Made by a program: the position numbers and the translations under genes. Positions 19,764 through 29,445 of a stretch of 64,000 nt of DNA are shown in pieces. Position 1 is the first letter of the stretch. Each line of letters opens with the position of its first letter. Origin of the DNA: an uncultured Flavobacteriaceae bacterium (GTDB lineage Bacteria; Bacteroidota; Bacteroidia; Flavobacteriales; Flavobacteriaceae); contig CANNBV010000006.1 in NCBI GenBank assembly GCA_947502975.1, forward strand, positions 1 through 64,000. Reading direction: 5' to 3'. The notes under the pieces were generated by a model, which saw only the letters and a list, made by a program, of their open reading frames with translations, searched no databases and was not told the origin of the DNA.

Positions 19764-20014
19764 GTAAAAAACAGCGCCCAATGCCGTATTAATTAATACT
19801 ACAGCTGGAAATCACAGCTAATCTTCCCTGATTAATCATCCATGAAGTGTTGAATGTAATAGCTTCTCGACATATTTTAAGCTATCTTTGGTTAGTCGAC
19901 TCAAAACTACACACATCAGCGTGTATAATGAATGAGGTGTAATTATGACACTCGTGAGGCTCGCCTCGCTTCACCATACAAAGTGGACGTTGTGCTTAAT
20001 GTAAAATTTCATCA

Positions 20015-20755
20015 ATGAAAGACAAATTAGGACTAATATTTATTCATGGTGCCGGATTGGGAAATCATATTTGGAATGACCTCCATGACCTCCAACAGAA
20101 TTTAAACTATTTGTACTTAATGATTGAATTCCCAAATAGAAATGCAGGCGACAACGCAAATTCCAAATTAAGTTTCGAAGATTATGTTACAAAAGCAATT
20201 TCGGATACGAAAAATTTTGAAAAGCAAAAAGTAATTATTGTTTCTCACTCAATTGGGGGGCTTATTGGACTAAGAATCGCAGAACATTTAAAAGACAAAG
20301 TAGTTGGATTTGTTGGAATTGGTTCTGCAATCCCAAAAAACGGAAAATCATTTATTTCTTGTCTACCTTTTCCCCAAAAGCTAATAATGCCATTGATCAT
20401 GAAATTGGCAGGTACCAAACCACCAAAATCGGCTATTGAAAATGGATTATGTAATGATTTAAAGCCATCACAATCGAAAAAGATTGTCGAAAAATTTACA
20501 GCTGAATCAAGAAGCCTGTACACAGATAATTCTAAAACAGTAATTCCCAACGTAAACAAACTATATATAGAATTGACTAACGATAGAGAATTCCCCTTAC
20601 CTGTTCAAAGGAAAATGGCAGAAAATCTGAATTGTAAAAACATTGTATCACTTGACAGTGGTCATTTACCAATGTTAAGTGTTCCAGAAAAACTTACCGG
20701 AATTTTGAATGCATTTATTGATAGTTGTATGGAACAGGATTTAGAAAATATCTAA
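20015..20755 (+). CDS. Alpha/beta hydrolase
   Basis: GLIFIHGAGLGNHIW, VIIVSHSIGGLIGLRIAEHL, SLDSGHLPMLSVPEKL. Confidence 0.85.
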   Translation: MKDKLGLIFIHGAGLGNHIWNDLHDLQQNLNYLYLMIEFPNRNAGDNANSKLSFEDYVTKAISDTKNFEKQKVIIVSHSIGGLIGLRIAEHLKDKVVGFVGIGSAIPKNGKSFISCLPFPQKLIMPLIMKLAGTKPPKSAIENGLCNDLKPSQSKKIVEKFTAESRSLYTDNSKTVIPNVNKLYIELTNDREFPLPVQRKMAENLNCKNIVSLDSGHLPMLSVPEKLTGILNAFIDSCMEQDLENI

Positions 20756-20800
20756 TACAACAATGGCTATAAGTAATAGCCTGTAACGCGTGAAATCACT
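20756..20800 (+). repeat. Terminal partial cassette-array spacer
   Basis: TACAACAATGGCTATAAGTAATAGCC is 24/26 identical to the 5' arm of spacer 1; no matching 3' arm follows. Confidence 0.5.
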
Positions 20801-20864
20801 TTTCGTAAGCGCTCTCAAAAATAAAACATATTTTAAATTTAAACACTTGAGCTAGCAGATAGGT

Positions 20865-21023
20865 GCGTTAAGGATAGAAGCGGCATCCTTTTTATGGTTA
20901 AAACATATGTATTTTGATATTTGAGCACAAAGTAATGAGATTGCTTCGTCGCCCTCTCCTCGCAATGACACCATAAAAAGATACAGCGGATAGCCTGACC
21001 ACGCCACAGGCGTGGTAACGCCC
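20865..21023 (-). repeat. Intergenic repeat, copy C (GGGCGTTACC ... CTTAACGC), containing a nested repeat
   Basis: Minus strand: GGGCGTTACC..GTGGTCAGGCTATCCGCTGTATCTTTTTATGG...CCATAAAAAGGATGCCGCTTCTATCCTTAACGC. Confidence 0.65.
20937..20970. repeat. Nested GAGATTGCTTCGTCGCCCTCTCCTCGCAATGACA repeat
   Basis: Imperfect palindrome (GATTGCTTCG...CTCGCAATG...), the DNA behind common spurious HCEERATKQSH-type ORFs. Confidence 0.6.
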
Positions 21024-21030
21024 AAAAACA

Positions 21031-21058
21031 AAAAATCCCACACAAGGCGGGATTTTTA
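21031..21058. terminator. Terminator-like hairpin downstream of glyA
   Basis: AAAAATCCC-ACACAAGGC-GGGATTTTT. Confidence 0.6.
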
Positions 21059-21124
21059 AATTTTATAGCTGCTTAAACTTACTTCGACTTCGCTCAGTAA
21101 GGAGTTCAGCATGACACTTGTTTA

Positions 21125-22396
21125 TTACACAAACAACGGCTTATCCTTCATCATAGTATTTACACGTGCTTTTACCGATTCTAAAGTCGCTTCGTTATCG
21201 AAATTAGTAATGACCTCGTCTATTAGCTCTACTATCACTTTCATGTCGTCTTCCTTACAACCACGTGTGGTGATTGCAGCAGTACCTAAACGAATACCTG
21301 AAGTTACAAATGGTGATTTATCATCAAATGGCACCATGTTTTTATTTGCGGTAATATCTGCTTTTACTAAGGCTTGCTCTGCATCTTTTCCAGAAACGTT
21401 TTTGTTTCTAAGGTCGATAAGCATCATGTGGTTATCGGTTCCTCCAGAAATGATGTTGTAATCTTTAGCAACTAATGCCTCGGCCATTGCTGATGCATTC
21501 TTTTTTACTTGTAATTGGTAGTTTAAAAACTCATCTGTTAATGCCTCACCAAATGCAATTGCTTTTGCTGCGATGATATGTTCTAAAGGCCCGCCTTGGT
21601 TTCCTGGGAAAACAGCTGAATCTAACAACGACGACATTTTTCTTAATTTTCCACTCTTTAGAGTGATACCAAATGGGTTATCAAAATCTTTTCCCATCAT
21701 AATCATACCTCCTCTTGGACCTCTTAAGGTTTTATGCGTTGTTGTGGTTACAACGTGACAATGTGGTAACGGATCGTTTAAAATACCTTTAGCGATAAGT
21801 CCTGCAGGATGTGAAATATCTGCCAATAAAATAGCACCAACGCTATCGGCAATGTCTCTAAAACGCTTAAAATCTATATCTCTTGAATATGCAGACGCCC
21901 CAGCGATAATAAGCTTAGGTTGCTCTTTTGTAGCAATCTCCTGAATTTTATCGTAGTTCAACACACCTGTGTCCTTTTCAACACCATAAAACACTGGATT
22001 GTACAAACGCCCTGAAAAGTTTACTGGCGACCCATGTGTTAAATGCCCTCCGTGTGACAAATCGAAACCTAAAATAGTATCTCCAGGCTTAATACAAGCG
22101 TGGTATACTGCAGTGTTAGCCTGACTTCCAGAGTGTGGTTGTACATTTACATACTCCGCATTAAACAAAGCTTTGGCTCTATCAATAGCTATTTGCTCTA
22201 CTTCGTCAACCACCTCACAGCCGCCGTAGTAACGCTTGCCTGGATACCCTTCAGCATACTTATTGGTTAATACAGAACCGCCAGCTTCCATCACTTGGTC
22301 ACTAACAAAATTCTCTGATGCTATAAGTTCTATACCATGTAATTGGCGCTCTTTTTCGGCTTGAATAAGTTCAAAAATTTGTTCGTCGCGTTGCAT
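21125..22396 (-). CDS. glyA: Serine hydroxymethyltransferase
   Basis: 423 aa; [46 protein letters not shown]. Confidence 0.98.
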   Translation of the reverse strand: MQRDEQIFELIQAEKERQLHGIELIASENFVSDQVMEAGGSVLTNKYAEGYPGKRYYGGCEVVDEVEQIAIDRAKALFNAEYVNVQPHSGSQANTAVYHACIKPGDTILGFDLSHGGHLTHGSPVNFSGRLYNPVFYGVEKDTGVLNYDKIQEIATKEQPKLIIAGASAYSRDIDFKRFRDIADSVGAILLADISHPAGLIAKGILNDPLPHCHVVTTTTHKTLRGPRGGMIMMGKDFDNPFGITLKSGKLRKMSSLLDSAVFPGNQGGPLEHIIAAKAIAFGEALTDEFLNYQLQVKKNASAMAEALVAKDYNIISGGTDNHMMLIDLRNKNVSGKDAEQALVKADITANKNMVPFDDKSPFVTSGIRLGTAAITTRGCKEDDMKVIVELIDEVITNFDNEATLESVKARVNTMMKDKPLFV

Positions 22397-22589
22397 AAAA
22401 TTAAATTGTCGTTAAATAATTGCGCAAAAATAACAAATACAAGCCTTAAAAACATCAAAATACATATATTTACTAAGCAAGTTATACACCGATTTATTAA
22501 CCTTGTAATGAAACGTATATTTTATTGATTTTTTTCTATAAAAATGAAAAAAATACGTAGGTTTGATAAGCAAATAAAAAGATAAAAAT

Positions 22590-23873
22590 ATGCCTTTGTC
22601 AGCAAATAATCCAGATAGAACGTCGTGGTTGCACGTCGATAAAAATTCCGATTTTCCCATTCAAAACATTCCTTTTGGTGTGTTTTTAACACGAGATGAT
22701 ATCATCACCATTGGTACACGAATTGGTGACACTGCTATAGATTTAGGCGCATTGCACCAATTAGGATATTTTGATGGCATTCCTTTAACAGACGATATCT
22801 TTCTTCAAGACACTCTAAACGACTTTATTGCAGACGGTAGAAAAACGTGGCGCTTGGTACGCAATCGTATTGCCGAAGTTTTTGATGCTGAAAACAATGC
22901 ATTAAAAGACAACAAAAAACACAAAGAAATTGTACTCTTTCGTTTGGATGAAATAGAAATGCAGTTACCTGTGCAAATAGGAGATTATACCGATTTTTAC
23001 TCAAGTATAGAACACGCCACAAATGTAGGCACCATGTTTAGGGATCCTGATAATGCACTATTACCAAACTGGTTGCATATTCCTGTGGGTTATCATGGTA
23101 GAAGTTCGTCTATAATTCCATCGGGGATTCCGGTACACCGTCCACAAGGGCAAACCTTACCAAGCGATGCTAAAACACCTGTTTTTGGTCCGAGTAAGTT
23201 GGTAGATTTTGAGTTAGAAATGGCATTTATTACCACAGATGCTAACGACTTGGGAGAACCTATTCCTATCGAAGAAGCTGAAGAATATATCTTCGGTCTC
23301 GTATTATTAAACGATTGGAGCGCACGCGACATCCAAAAGTGGGAATACGTGCCGCTAGGTCCGTTTTTAGCAAAAAATTTCGCTTCATCCATTTCACCGT
23401 GGATTATCACCTTAGATGCTCTGGAACCTTATCGCGTAGAAGGCCCAAAACCAAAACAAAAACAATTGCCATATTTGCAAAGTAAAGGCGCAAAGAGTTT
23501 CGATATCAATCTAGAAGTAGCTTTGCAACCAAAAGGCGCTAAGGAAACTGTGGTAAGTAAATCCAACTTCAAACACATGTATTGGAATATGTCGCAACAA
23601 TTGGCACACCATACCGTAAACGGATGCCCAGTAAACTCAGGAGATATGATGGGAAGCGGCACCATTTCTGGCCCTACCGAAGATAGCTACGGCTCTATGC
23701 TAGAACTCACCTGGAAAGGTGAAAAACCACTAAAAATGGCAGATGGTACGGAACGAAAATTCATCAACGACCACGATACAGTCATCATGCGTGGGTATTG
23801 CGAAAAAGACGGCACACGCATCGGTTTTGGCGAAGTTACCACAAAACTATTGCCAGTTTACAGTAAAAAGTAA
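22590..23873 (+). CDS. fahA: Fumarylacetoacetase
   Basis: 427 aa; IPVGYHGRSSSIIPSG, LLNDWSARDIQKWEYVPLGPFLAKNF. Confidence 0.96.
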   Translation: MPLSANNPDRTSWLHVDKNSDFPIQNIPFGVFLTRDDIITIGTRIGDTAIDLGALHQLGYFDGIPLTDDIFLQDTLNDFIADGRKTWRLVRNRIAEVFDAENNALKDNKKHKEIVLFRLDEIEMQLPVQIGDYTDFYSSIEHATNVGTMFRDPDNALLPNWLHIPVGYHGRSSSIIPSGIPVHRPQGQTLPSDAKTPVFGPSKLVDFELEMAFITTDANDLGEPIPIEEAEEYIFGLVLLNDWSARDIQKWEYVPLGPFLAKNFASSISPWIITLDALEPYRVEGPKPKQKQLPYLQSKGAKSFDINLEVALQPKGAKETVVSKSNFKHMYWNMSQQLAHHTVNGCPVNSGDMMGSGTISGPTEDSYGSMLELTWKGEKPLKMADGTERKFINDHDTVIMRGYCEKDGTRIGFGEVTTKLLPVYSKK

Positions 23874-23901
23874 CAGTGTATCACAAACAAATTAGCAATA
23901 G

Positions 23902-23926
23902 AAATCCTGCCTAGTGTAGGATTTTT
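23902..23926 (+). terminator. Terminator after fahA
   Basis: AAATCCT-GCCTAGTGT-AGGATTTTTT. Confidence 0.65.
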
Positions 23927-23931
23927 TATTT

Positions 23932-24043
23932 GGGCGTTACCCCACTTGTTCGCTGAGGCTCTCGAAGCGGGGTCGGGCTTTCCATTACAAGTCCTCGCAC
24001 CTCCTTCGTCGGGCTGTGGGCTTTCCTCTGCAATCCCTAACGC
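23932..24043 (+). repeat. Intergenic repeat, copy A (GGGCGTTACCC...GGGTCGGGCTTTCC...CAATCCCTAACGC)
   Basis: Shares ends and internal blocks with copy B (38639-38721) and ends with copy C (20865-21023). Confidence 0.65.
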
Positions 24044-24148
24044 AGGGTCTGTTTGCTTTGGCCTTCACTCAATCTATAAGTCTTTTCTATTTGAAATGTA
24101 TGATGACATATCATACCGTTTACGATGTTCTTATAAAACTTACAAAAT

Positions 24149-24676
24149 ATGAACGCAAAACTTATTTTTCTATCCTTACTCATTAGCCTAATTTATGGAT
24201 GCTCAAGAGACGAATCAGACCCCATTATTGAGACTAGCGCAAACCTAACTTTAAATATTGCTGGTATGCAGGAAATTGTATTAGAAAACACCTCAGGAAC
24301 AGCAATGGGAAGTAATTATGAATCAGGGTTTCGTGAATCTGCGGAAATAATTGCAACAAATAGTTTAAATGATGTTACCGTTACAATTAATTTAGTAGAT
24401 AATACAAGTGCTATCGGAACAAAAGATTTACAACCCGGTGAAACCATAAGTATAGACCCTACGATGTCTGTAGGAGTTTATGCAACATTAAATATCGACA
24501 ATGGTACTATATACGAAGCAAACTCTGGTACAATTAGCATATCGTTTTATGATTATGAATCTCAAAGCGGTGACAAAATCATAGTCTCTGGTAGTTTTAA
24601 TGTCTCAGATGGCAATCAATCTGCAACTGGAACATTCTCAAATATTAAACTCAATTGCACAGAATGTGGTGGATAA
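24149..24676 (+). CDS. Hypothetical lipoprotein
   Basis: MNAKLIFLSLLISLIYGCSRDESDP lipobox. Confidence 0.65.
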   Translation: MNAKLIFLSLLISLIYGCSRDESDPIIETSANLTLNIAGMQEIVLENTSGTAMGSNYESGFRESAEIIATNSLNDVTVTINLVDNTSAIGTKDLQPGETISIDPTMSVGVYATLNIDNGTIYEANSGTISISFYDYESQSGDKIIVSGSFNVSDGNQSATGTFSNIKLNCTECGG

Positions 24677-24690
24677 AGAGTTACAGCTAA

Positions 24691-24867
24691 ACAACTGTTC
24701 AACATATTTTCAAATCAATATTCAAATTAGTCCGTAGCATTTTTGCTTCACCAGATTATAGCACTTTAAGCTTAAAACACATACTTACTCTTGGCTTTCT
24801 AGAAGGGAAACTCATACTAAATCATTTAGAAGAAAACATTCTGAAATTTAAAAAACACCTTAAATAA
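24691..24867 (+). pseudogene. Possible gene remnant with no ATG
   Basis: Open frame TTVQHIFKSIFKLVRSIFASPDYSTLSLKHILTLGFLEGKLILNHLEENILKFKKHLK* with protein-like composition but no standard start. Confidence 0.3.
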
Positions 24868-24993
24868 GAAAGAATAAACTTTCAAAATTGAATTATTTTT
24901 TACATTTTAACGTATATATTGGTATTTCATAGATATATTCATTATTTTGGCACCACAATTGAATAGGTAACCAAAACCTTTAAATTTAGACCC

Positions 24994-26181
24994 ATGAAAA
25001 AAATTTTACTTTCAGTATTAGTATTCGTCTTTCTATTGTCTTGCAGCACACGAAGACAAATGGAAAAAACGATTAGTTATGGCAACTACGATCGTGCTAT
25101 TAACGATGCCATTGGAAAACTAAAAATAAATAAAGACCGAAAAGGAAAAGCCGATATCATAGTGCTTTTGGAAGAAGCATTCCATAAAGCTACCGCCCGT
25201 GATTTAGAGAATATCAGTTTTTTAAAGAAAGATAACAACCCAGAAAATTATCTGCGCATTTTTGATGCTTACGTTAGTATAGATCACCGACAAGAAGCCA
25301 TCAAACCTCTATTGCCATTATATGTAAAAGGTAATGAGGTTAGGTTTGATTTTAACAATTACAGCAACCAGATTATCACGTATAAAAACAGTGCGTCTTT
25401 ACAATTGTACAATAACGCACAAGCCTTATTAAAATCTAATAACAAGTTTGATATTAGAGCGGCTTACGATCAGCTTAGAGAGATCGAAAACATCAATCCT
25501 AATTACAAAGACACTCGTGCTTTAATGGATGTTGCACATCAAAGAGGTACCGATTTTGTACTTGTGGATATGATTAACGATTCTGGAAAAATTATTCCGG
25601 CGCGTTTAGAAAACGATCTGCTAAACTTTAGCAGTTATGGTTTAAACAACTTTTGGTTACAGTTTCATAGTACACCAGAAGATAAAGTGAACTATAACTT
25701 TAATATGAAGGTAAACCTTCGTGACATCAACATTTCACCAGAGCAAATAAAAGAGCGTCAAATTATCAAAGAGAAGCAAATTGCTGACGGTAAAGAGGAT
25801 TTACTTGAAAATGGTAAAGTTGTAAAAGACAGCTTAGGTAATGCCATTAAAATAGACCGTATGAAAACGGTACGTTGCGAATATTATGAATTCACACAGT
25901 TTAAAGCCTCACAAATCACTGGCAATGTAGAATATTATGATTTAAGCAACAACCAATTAGTAGACGCTTTCCCAATAAGTAGCGAATTTGTATTCGAACA
26001 TATTTACGCCACTTCAAGAGGTGATAGAAGAGCATTAGAACGCACACTAATTCCGTTTTTAGACCTTCGAGCAGTGCCCTTCCCTACCGAAGAACAAATG
26101 ATTTATGATACAGGCGAAGATTTAAAAATACAGCTCAAACAAATTATAAACTCTTATTCCACAGCAGTAGCAGGAATTTAG
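24994..26181 (+). CDS. Hypothetical lipoprotein
   Basis: MKKILLSVLVFVFLLSCSTRRQMEKTISYGNYDRAINDAIGKL; 395 aa. Confidence 0.7.
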   Translation: MKKILLSVLVFVFLLSCSTRRQMEKTISYGNYDRAINDAIGKLKINKDRKGKADIIVLLEEAFHKATARDLENISFLKKDNNPENYLRIFDAYVSIDHRQEAIKPLLPLYVKGNEVRFDFNNYSNQIITYKNSASLQLYNNAQALLKSNNKFDIRAAYDQLREIENINPNYKDTRALMDVAHQRGTDFVLVDMINDSGKIIPARLENDLLNFSSYGLNNFWLQFHSTPEDKVNYNFNMKVNLRDINISPEQIKERQIIKEKQIADGKEDLLENGKVVKDSLGNAIKIDRMKTVRCEYYEFTQFKASQITGNVEYYDLSNNQLVDAFPISSEFVFEHIYATSRGDRRALERTLIPFLDLRAVPFPTEEQMIYDTGEDLKIQLKQIINSYSTAVAGI

Positions 26182-26186
26182 AATAC

Positions 26187-26217
26187 AAAAACTCCCAACA
26201 ATGTTGGGAGTTTTTTT
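26187..26217 (+). terminator. Rho-independent terminator
   Basis: AAAACTCCCAAC-AAT-GTTGGGAGTTTTTTT. Confidence 0.9.
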
Positions 26218-26250
26218 GTGGCTAAGAAAGTAGCAATACGCTACTTGTTT

Positions 26251-28005
26251 TCAAATTCTTTCATTGTCAATTTTTGAGACTTTTGTAAAATATAAGCTCA
26301 AAAAGACAAGCCATGAGGTCCATCCTAAAAATAGTAACCTCTGAATGATACCCCAATAATTTTGAACAAATTCAGGAATAGAAGATCTGCTCATAATAAT
26401 ACCTATAGAAGCTATCATCAAAAGAAAACTAACAACAGAGAATAGCCTAATTTTTGATAATCTCTTACTTCTCCAAATAATAATAGCTAGTATTGGTCCT
26501 AGAATACTTAAAATAATACAGTTCGCGAAAATAGGGAATAACACATTTGGAAATGGAAATAATGATGAGCCAATCATATATACGGGAATGAAAACCATCG
26601 GTATTAAAGGAATTATATTAATACTTAATTGTTTGCAGCTTATATAGGATCTGATAAGAAATGGTATGAAAAGTATTGAAATTATTAACTGAATACTAGT
26701 CATAAAAGTTCCAGAACCACTATAAAAAGAATTCAATTTAGTAACCCCATCGCTAACATGACTATATTTCCCGTACAAAAATCCAGAGATGATTGTTCCT
26801 ACCCAAAATAGTGCAGGAATAATGAACCCTAAGTAAAGAGGATATTTAGTATTTAGAAATTCTTTGCATTTTAATTTAACGATCAAAAATAACATGAGTC
26901 CAATCCCAAAAATTAGAAACGCTTGAAAATTTCTATTCATAGATATTGCAAACGGTTTATTGTGATAAATTTTTAAAACATTATGTAATATATCTTCTTT
27001 GCTAATCACATAACCATTAGTAGTATATGCTACTGCTAGCCTATCTTCTGGATAATAAAAAAGACTAGATTGTGATAGCCAGCTTCCTGTATGCCCAAAA
27101 CCTTCATGTTTATCAAATTGTGTTTTCATTAATCCAAGTCTATAGAAATCTTCTCCCTCAAGCATTTTATTGAGGCTCTGCTTTGTAACTAATTTTTCAT
27201 CAAACAACGCATCGATAAACAGTGCCATATCTTCAGTTGTTGAGACGATACCACCATCGGCAGTAGCAAGATGATTATTGTAACTCGCTTCTTCTGGTGT
27301 TGCTTTCCAAATCTTATCGTAATAAAATGTATTCGCTTTATTGGTAAGACTTCTTAGTCCATTTTCGCCAAAATGAGTGTTTTTGAGATTTATTTTGGAA
27401 GAGATTCTCTTAGAAAGTGAAGTTGCATAAGTAGAATTATCTAAAATTTCAATAATATATCCTAAAAACAGATAGTTAGAATTACTATATCTAAAGCTCT
27501 CATCAGGTTTAAAATTAGGTTTAAATTGTGCTATAACTTGTGCAACAGAATCTTTACTTTTTATACCATTTAGATTGACACTTTCTTTAATATCGTTTAC
27601 ATAATCAAATATGCCACTTCTATGAGAAAGCATAAGTTTTATTGTTATTTTTTCGGCATTTGGTATTTCAGGATAAAAGGTATTTAAGGTAGTTTCTAAC
27701 GACAATTTGCCTTCTTCTATCAATTGAAAAATCATAACTGCTGTATATGTTTTAGTGATAGACCAAATTTTATAATGTGTGTTTGTGCTAGAATTAGTTT
27801 TCTTTTCACCCTCTATAGTTTTATATCCTATTGCTTTAGAATAAATGAGTTCACCATTTTTAGATATAGCAATACTTCCCATGGCTTCATTTCTCTTTTC
27901 GAGTGAATTAAAAAAATCATCAAGTTTGTTGGTGTCTAAATTTTGTGAAAAAGTGTGACTAGACAATAAAACTAGTATTGTAAAAAAGGTTGTTTTTAAT
28001 TTCAT
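26251..28005 (-). CDS. Serine hydrolase (beta-lactamase family, class C-like) with C-terminal TM region
   Basis: YKIWSITKTYTAVMIFQLIEEGKLSL (SxxK), YSNSNYLFLGYIIE (YxN), GHTGSW. Confidence 0.9.
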   Translation of the reverse strand: MKLKTTFFTILVLLSSHTFSQNLDTNKLDDFFNSLEKRNEAMGSIAISKNGELIYSKAIGYKTIEGEKKTNSSTNTHYKIWSITKTYTAVMIFQLIEEGKLSLETTLNTFYPEIPNAEKITIKLMLSHRSGIFDYVNDIKESVNLNGIKSKDSVAQVIAQFKPNFKPDESFRYSNSNYLFLGYIIEILDNSTYATSLSKRISSKINLKNTHFGENGLRSLTNKANTFYYDKIWKATPEEASYNNHLATADGGIVSTTEDMALFIDALFDEKLVTKQSLNKMLEGEDFYRLGLMKTQFDKHEGFGHTGSWLSQSSLFYYPEDRLAVAYTTNGYVISKEDILHNVLKIYHNKPFAISMNRNFQAFLIFGIGLMLFLIVKLKCKEFLNTKYPLYLGFIIPALFWVGTIISGFLYGKYSHVSDGVTKLNSFYSGSGTFMTSIQLIISILFIPFLIRSYISCKQLSINIIPLIPMVFIPVYMIGSSLFPFPNVLFPIFANCIILSILGPILAIIIWRSKRLSKIRLFSVVSFLLMIASIGIIMSRSSIPEFVQNYWGIIQRLLFLGWTSWLVFLSLYFTKVSKIDNERI

Positions 28006-28106
28006 TTTCGATTTATTTTGATTGCGTTCAAAAATATTCGAATAATGATTTTATAAATAGAGAAGTCACAAGCAATTTTTATGACATTTTTATGACATTT
28101 GTAGTG

Positions 28107-28670
28107 TTATACTATGTTTGGAAAGAATTTTAAAATCTTCTTTTTTTTGTCTATTGCAAGAGAAGTATGAATTACAATAAGGATATTTACTGTTGAATAC
28201 AAAAAGTAAATTATGGGCACAGGTCTTGGAATAGCTCCATTTCCTCTACCTATAATAAAAAAAAGACTGATTGCTATACCAGATAAAATAAAAGTGATTA
28301 GTATTTGAATACTAAGTATTCTTCTACCTAAATTATTTACATGCTTATTAGATTTATTAAGAATAAAAAGAATAGTTGGAAGAATAATATTACCAAAAGG
28401 TATAAGTAAGACAGATAATATACTAAAATTTATAAGTTTTACTTTTTGATAGTCATCATTAATTGCATTTTCTTGTTTAGTAATTATTAAATCAGAACTT
28501 TCAATATTAAGTGCTTTCGCCAATGCTTTTATAGTATGCGAACTTCCAGTTGTTAACCCTTTTTCAATTCGCTGAATTGTTCTGATTGATATGCCAGAAT
28601 GTTTAGCTAATTCTTCTTGGGTATAATTCTTCACTTTTCTATATGCCTTTAGCGTATTCAGTTTTTTCAT
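28107..28670 (-). CDS. XRE-family HTH regulator with C-terminal TM segments
   Basis: YTQEELAKHSGISIRTIQRIEKGLTTGSSHTIKALAKAL then hydrophobic segments. Confidence 0.88.
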   Translation of the reverse strand: MKKLNTLKAYRKVKNYTQEELAKHSGISIRTIQRIEKGLTTGSSHTIKALAKALNIESSDLIITKQENAINDDYQKVKLINFSILSVLLIPFGNIILPTILFILNKSNKHVNNLGRRILSIQILITFILSGIAISLFFIIGRGNGAIPRPVPIIYFLYSTVNILIVIHTSLAIDKKKKILKFFPNIV

Positions 28671-28849
28671 TTTATAATGGAATTCTTATGATGAATACCA
28701 ACGGTTAGATATAATTTCGTTTAATGAACTATATCGTTCGATAAGCGAAGTTAGAGTTTTCGTATTATAAAATCAACACCTACTTACATATAGTTTTTAA
28801 CGATGAGTAAACATAATTCATTGTCAAAGAAATTCTACCAATGTAAACT

Positions 28850-29254
28850 CTAAAAATATATCTGATACATCTTATCTTCTACTTGAAGCTTGACAGGTTT
28901 GTGTTTATAAGACATATCAAAATGAAGTATTTTAGAGATACTCTTATTTGGTTTCAGTTTTATCTTTTTTTTCGTTAAAGGGCTAGGGAAACGTACACGA
29001 TAATAAGTATTGATACGATCGAGCGCAAAAACATCCTTCAAATCTATAACTAAAGTATTTTTTCCTGTGTTGGTAAACTTAAATTTCAACTTAGTGTATT
29101 CATCATCCCCAGAAGTTGGAAAATTAGGATCATAACTCCTAATTTTCTGCTCTACATGTTCTAAGAACTCAACCTCTAAGTATTTTAAATCTAAATTTTG
29201 ACCAACAACGTACAAAGAACAGCATAGAAATAATGCAAAAAAGGAAGTTTTCAT
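28850..29254 (-). CDS. Secreted hypothetical protein
   Basis: 134 aa with signal peptide ending LYVVGQ. Confidence 0.55.
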   Translation of the reverse strand: MKTSFFALFLCCSLYVVGQNLDLKYLEVEFLEHVEQKIRSYDPNFPTSGDDEYTKLKFKFTNTGKNTLVIDLKDVFALDRINTYYRVRFPSPLTKKKIKLKPNKSISKILHFDMSYKHKPVKLQVEDKMYQIYF

Positions 29255-29445
29255 AATTGATGATTTAGCTGAGTAATTAGAATATGGAAAGTTACAAAAG
29301 AAGTGTCAGATTGTTTAAGTGCATATTAAATAAAAAGAGTTAATACTAAAATTTGACGTATGCGTGAAAATCATAACCAAATTAATCACATCTAAAACAC
29401 TCAATCTTTATTTTTGTAAATTCAACATCCAATTAAACAAATATC

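Noticed and set aside
20839-21045. 68-aa and 63-aa minus-strand ORFs (MCGIFCFWALPRLW..CHCEERATKQSH)
   Set aside because: They lie entirely in intergenic repeat copy C; the HCEERATKQSH string is the usual translation artefact of that repeat.
20755-24050. GGGCGTTA/TAACGC repeats as integron attC sites
   Set aside because: Their ends read CGTTA...TAACG, the opposite polarity to attC (TAAC...GTTA), and they do not flank cassette-like ORFs. Treated as a separate repeat family.
23946-24152. 68-aa plus-strand ORF MFAEALEAGSGFPLQ...
   Set aside because: Mostly inside intergenic repeat copy A and overlaps the start of the lipoprotein gene; not protein-like.
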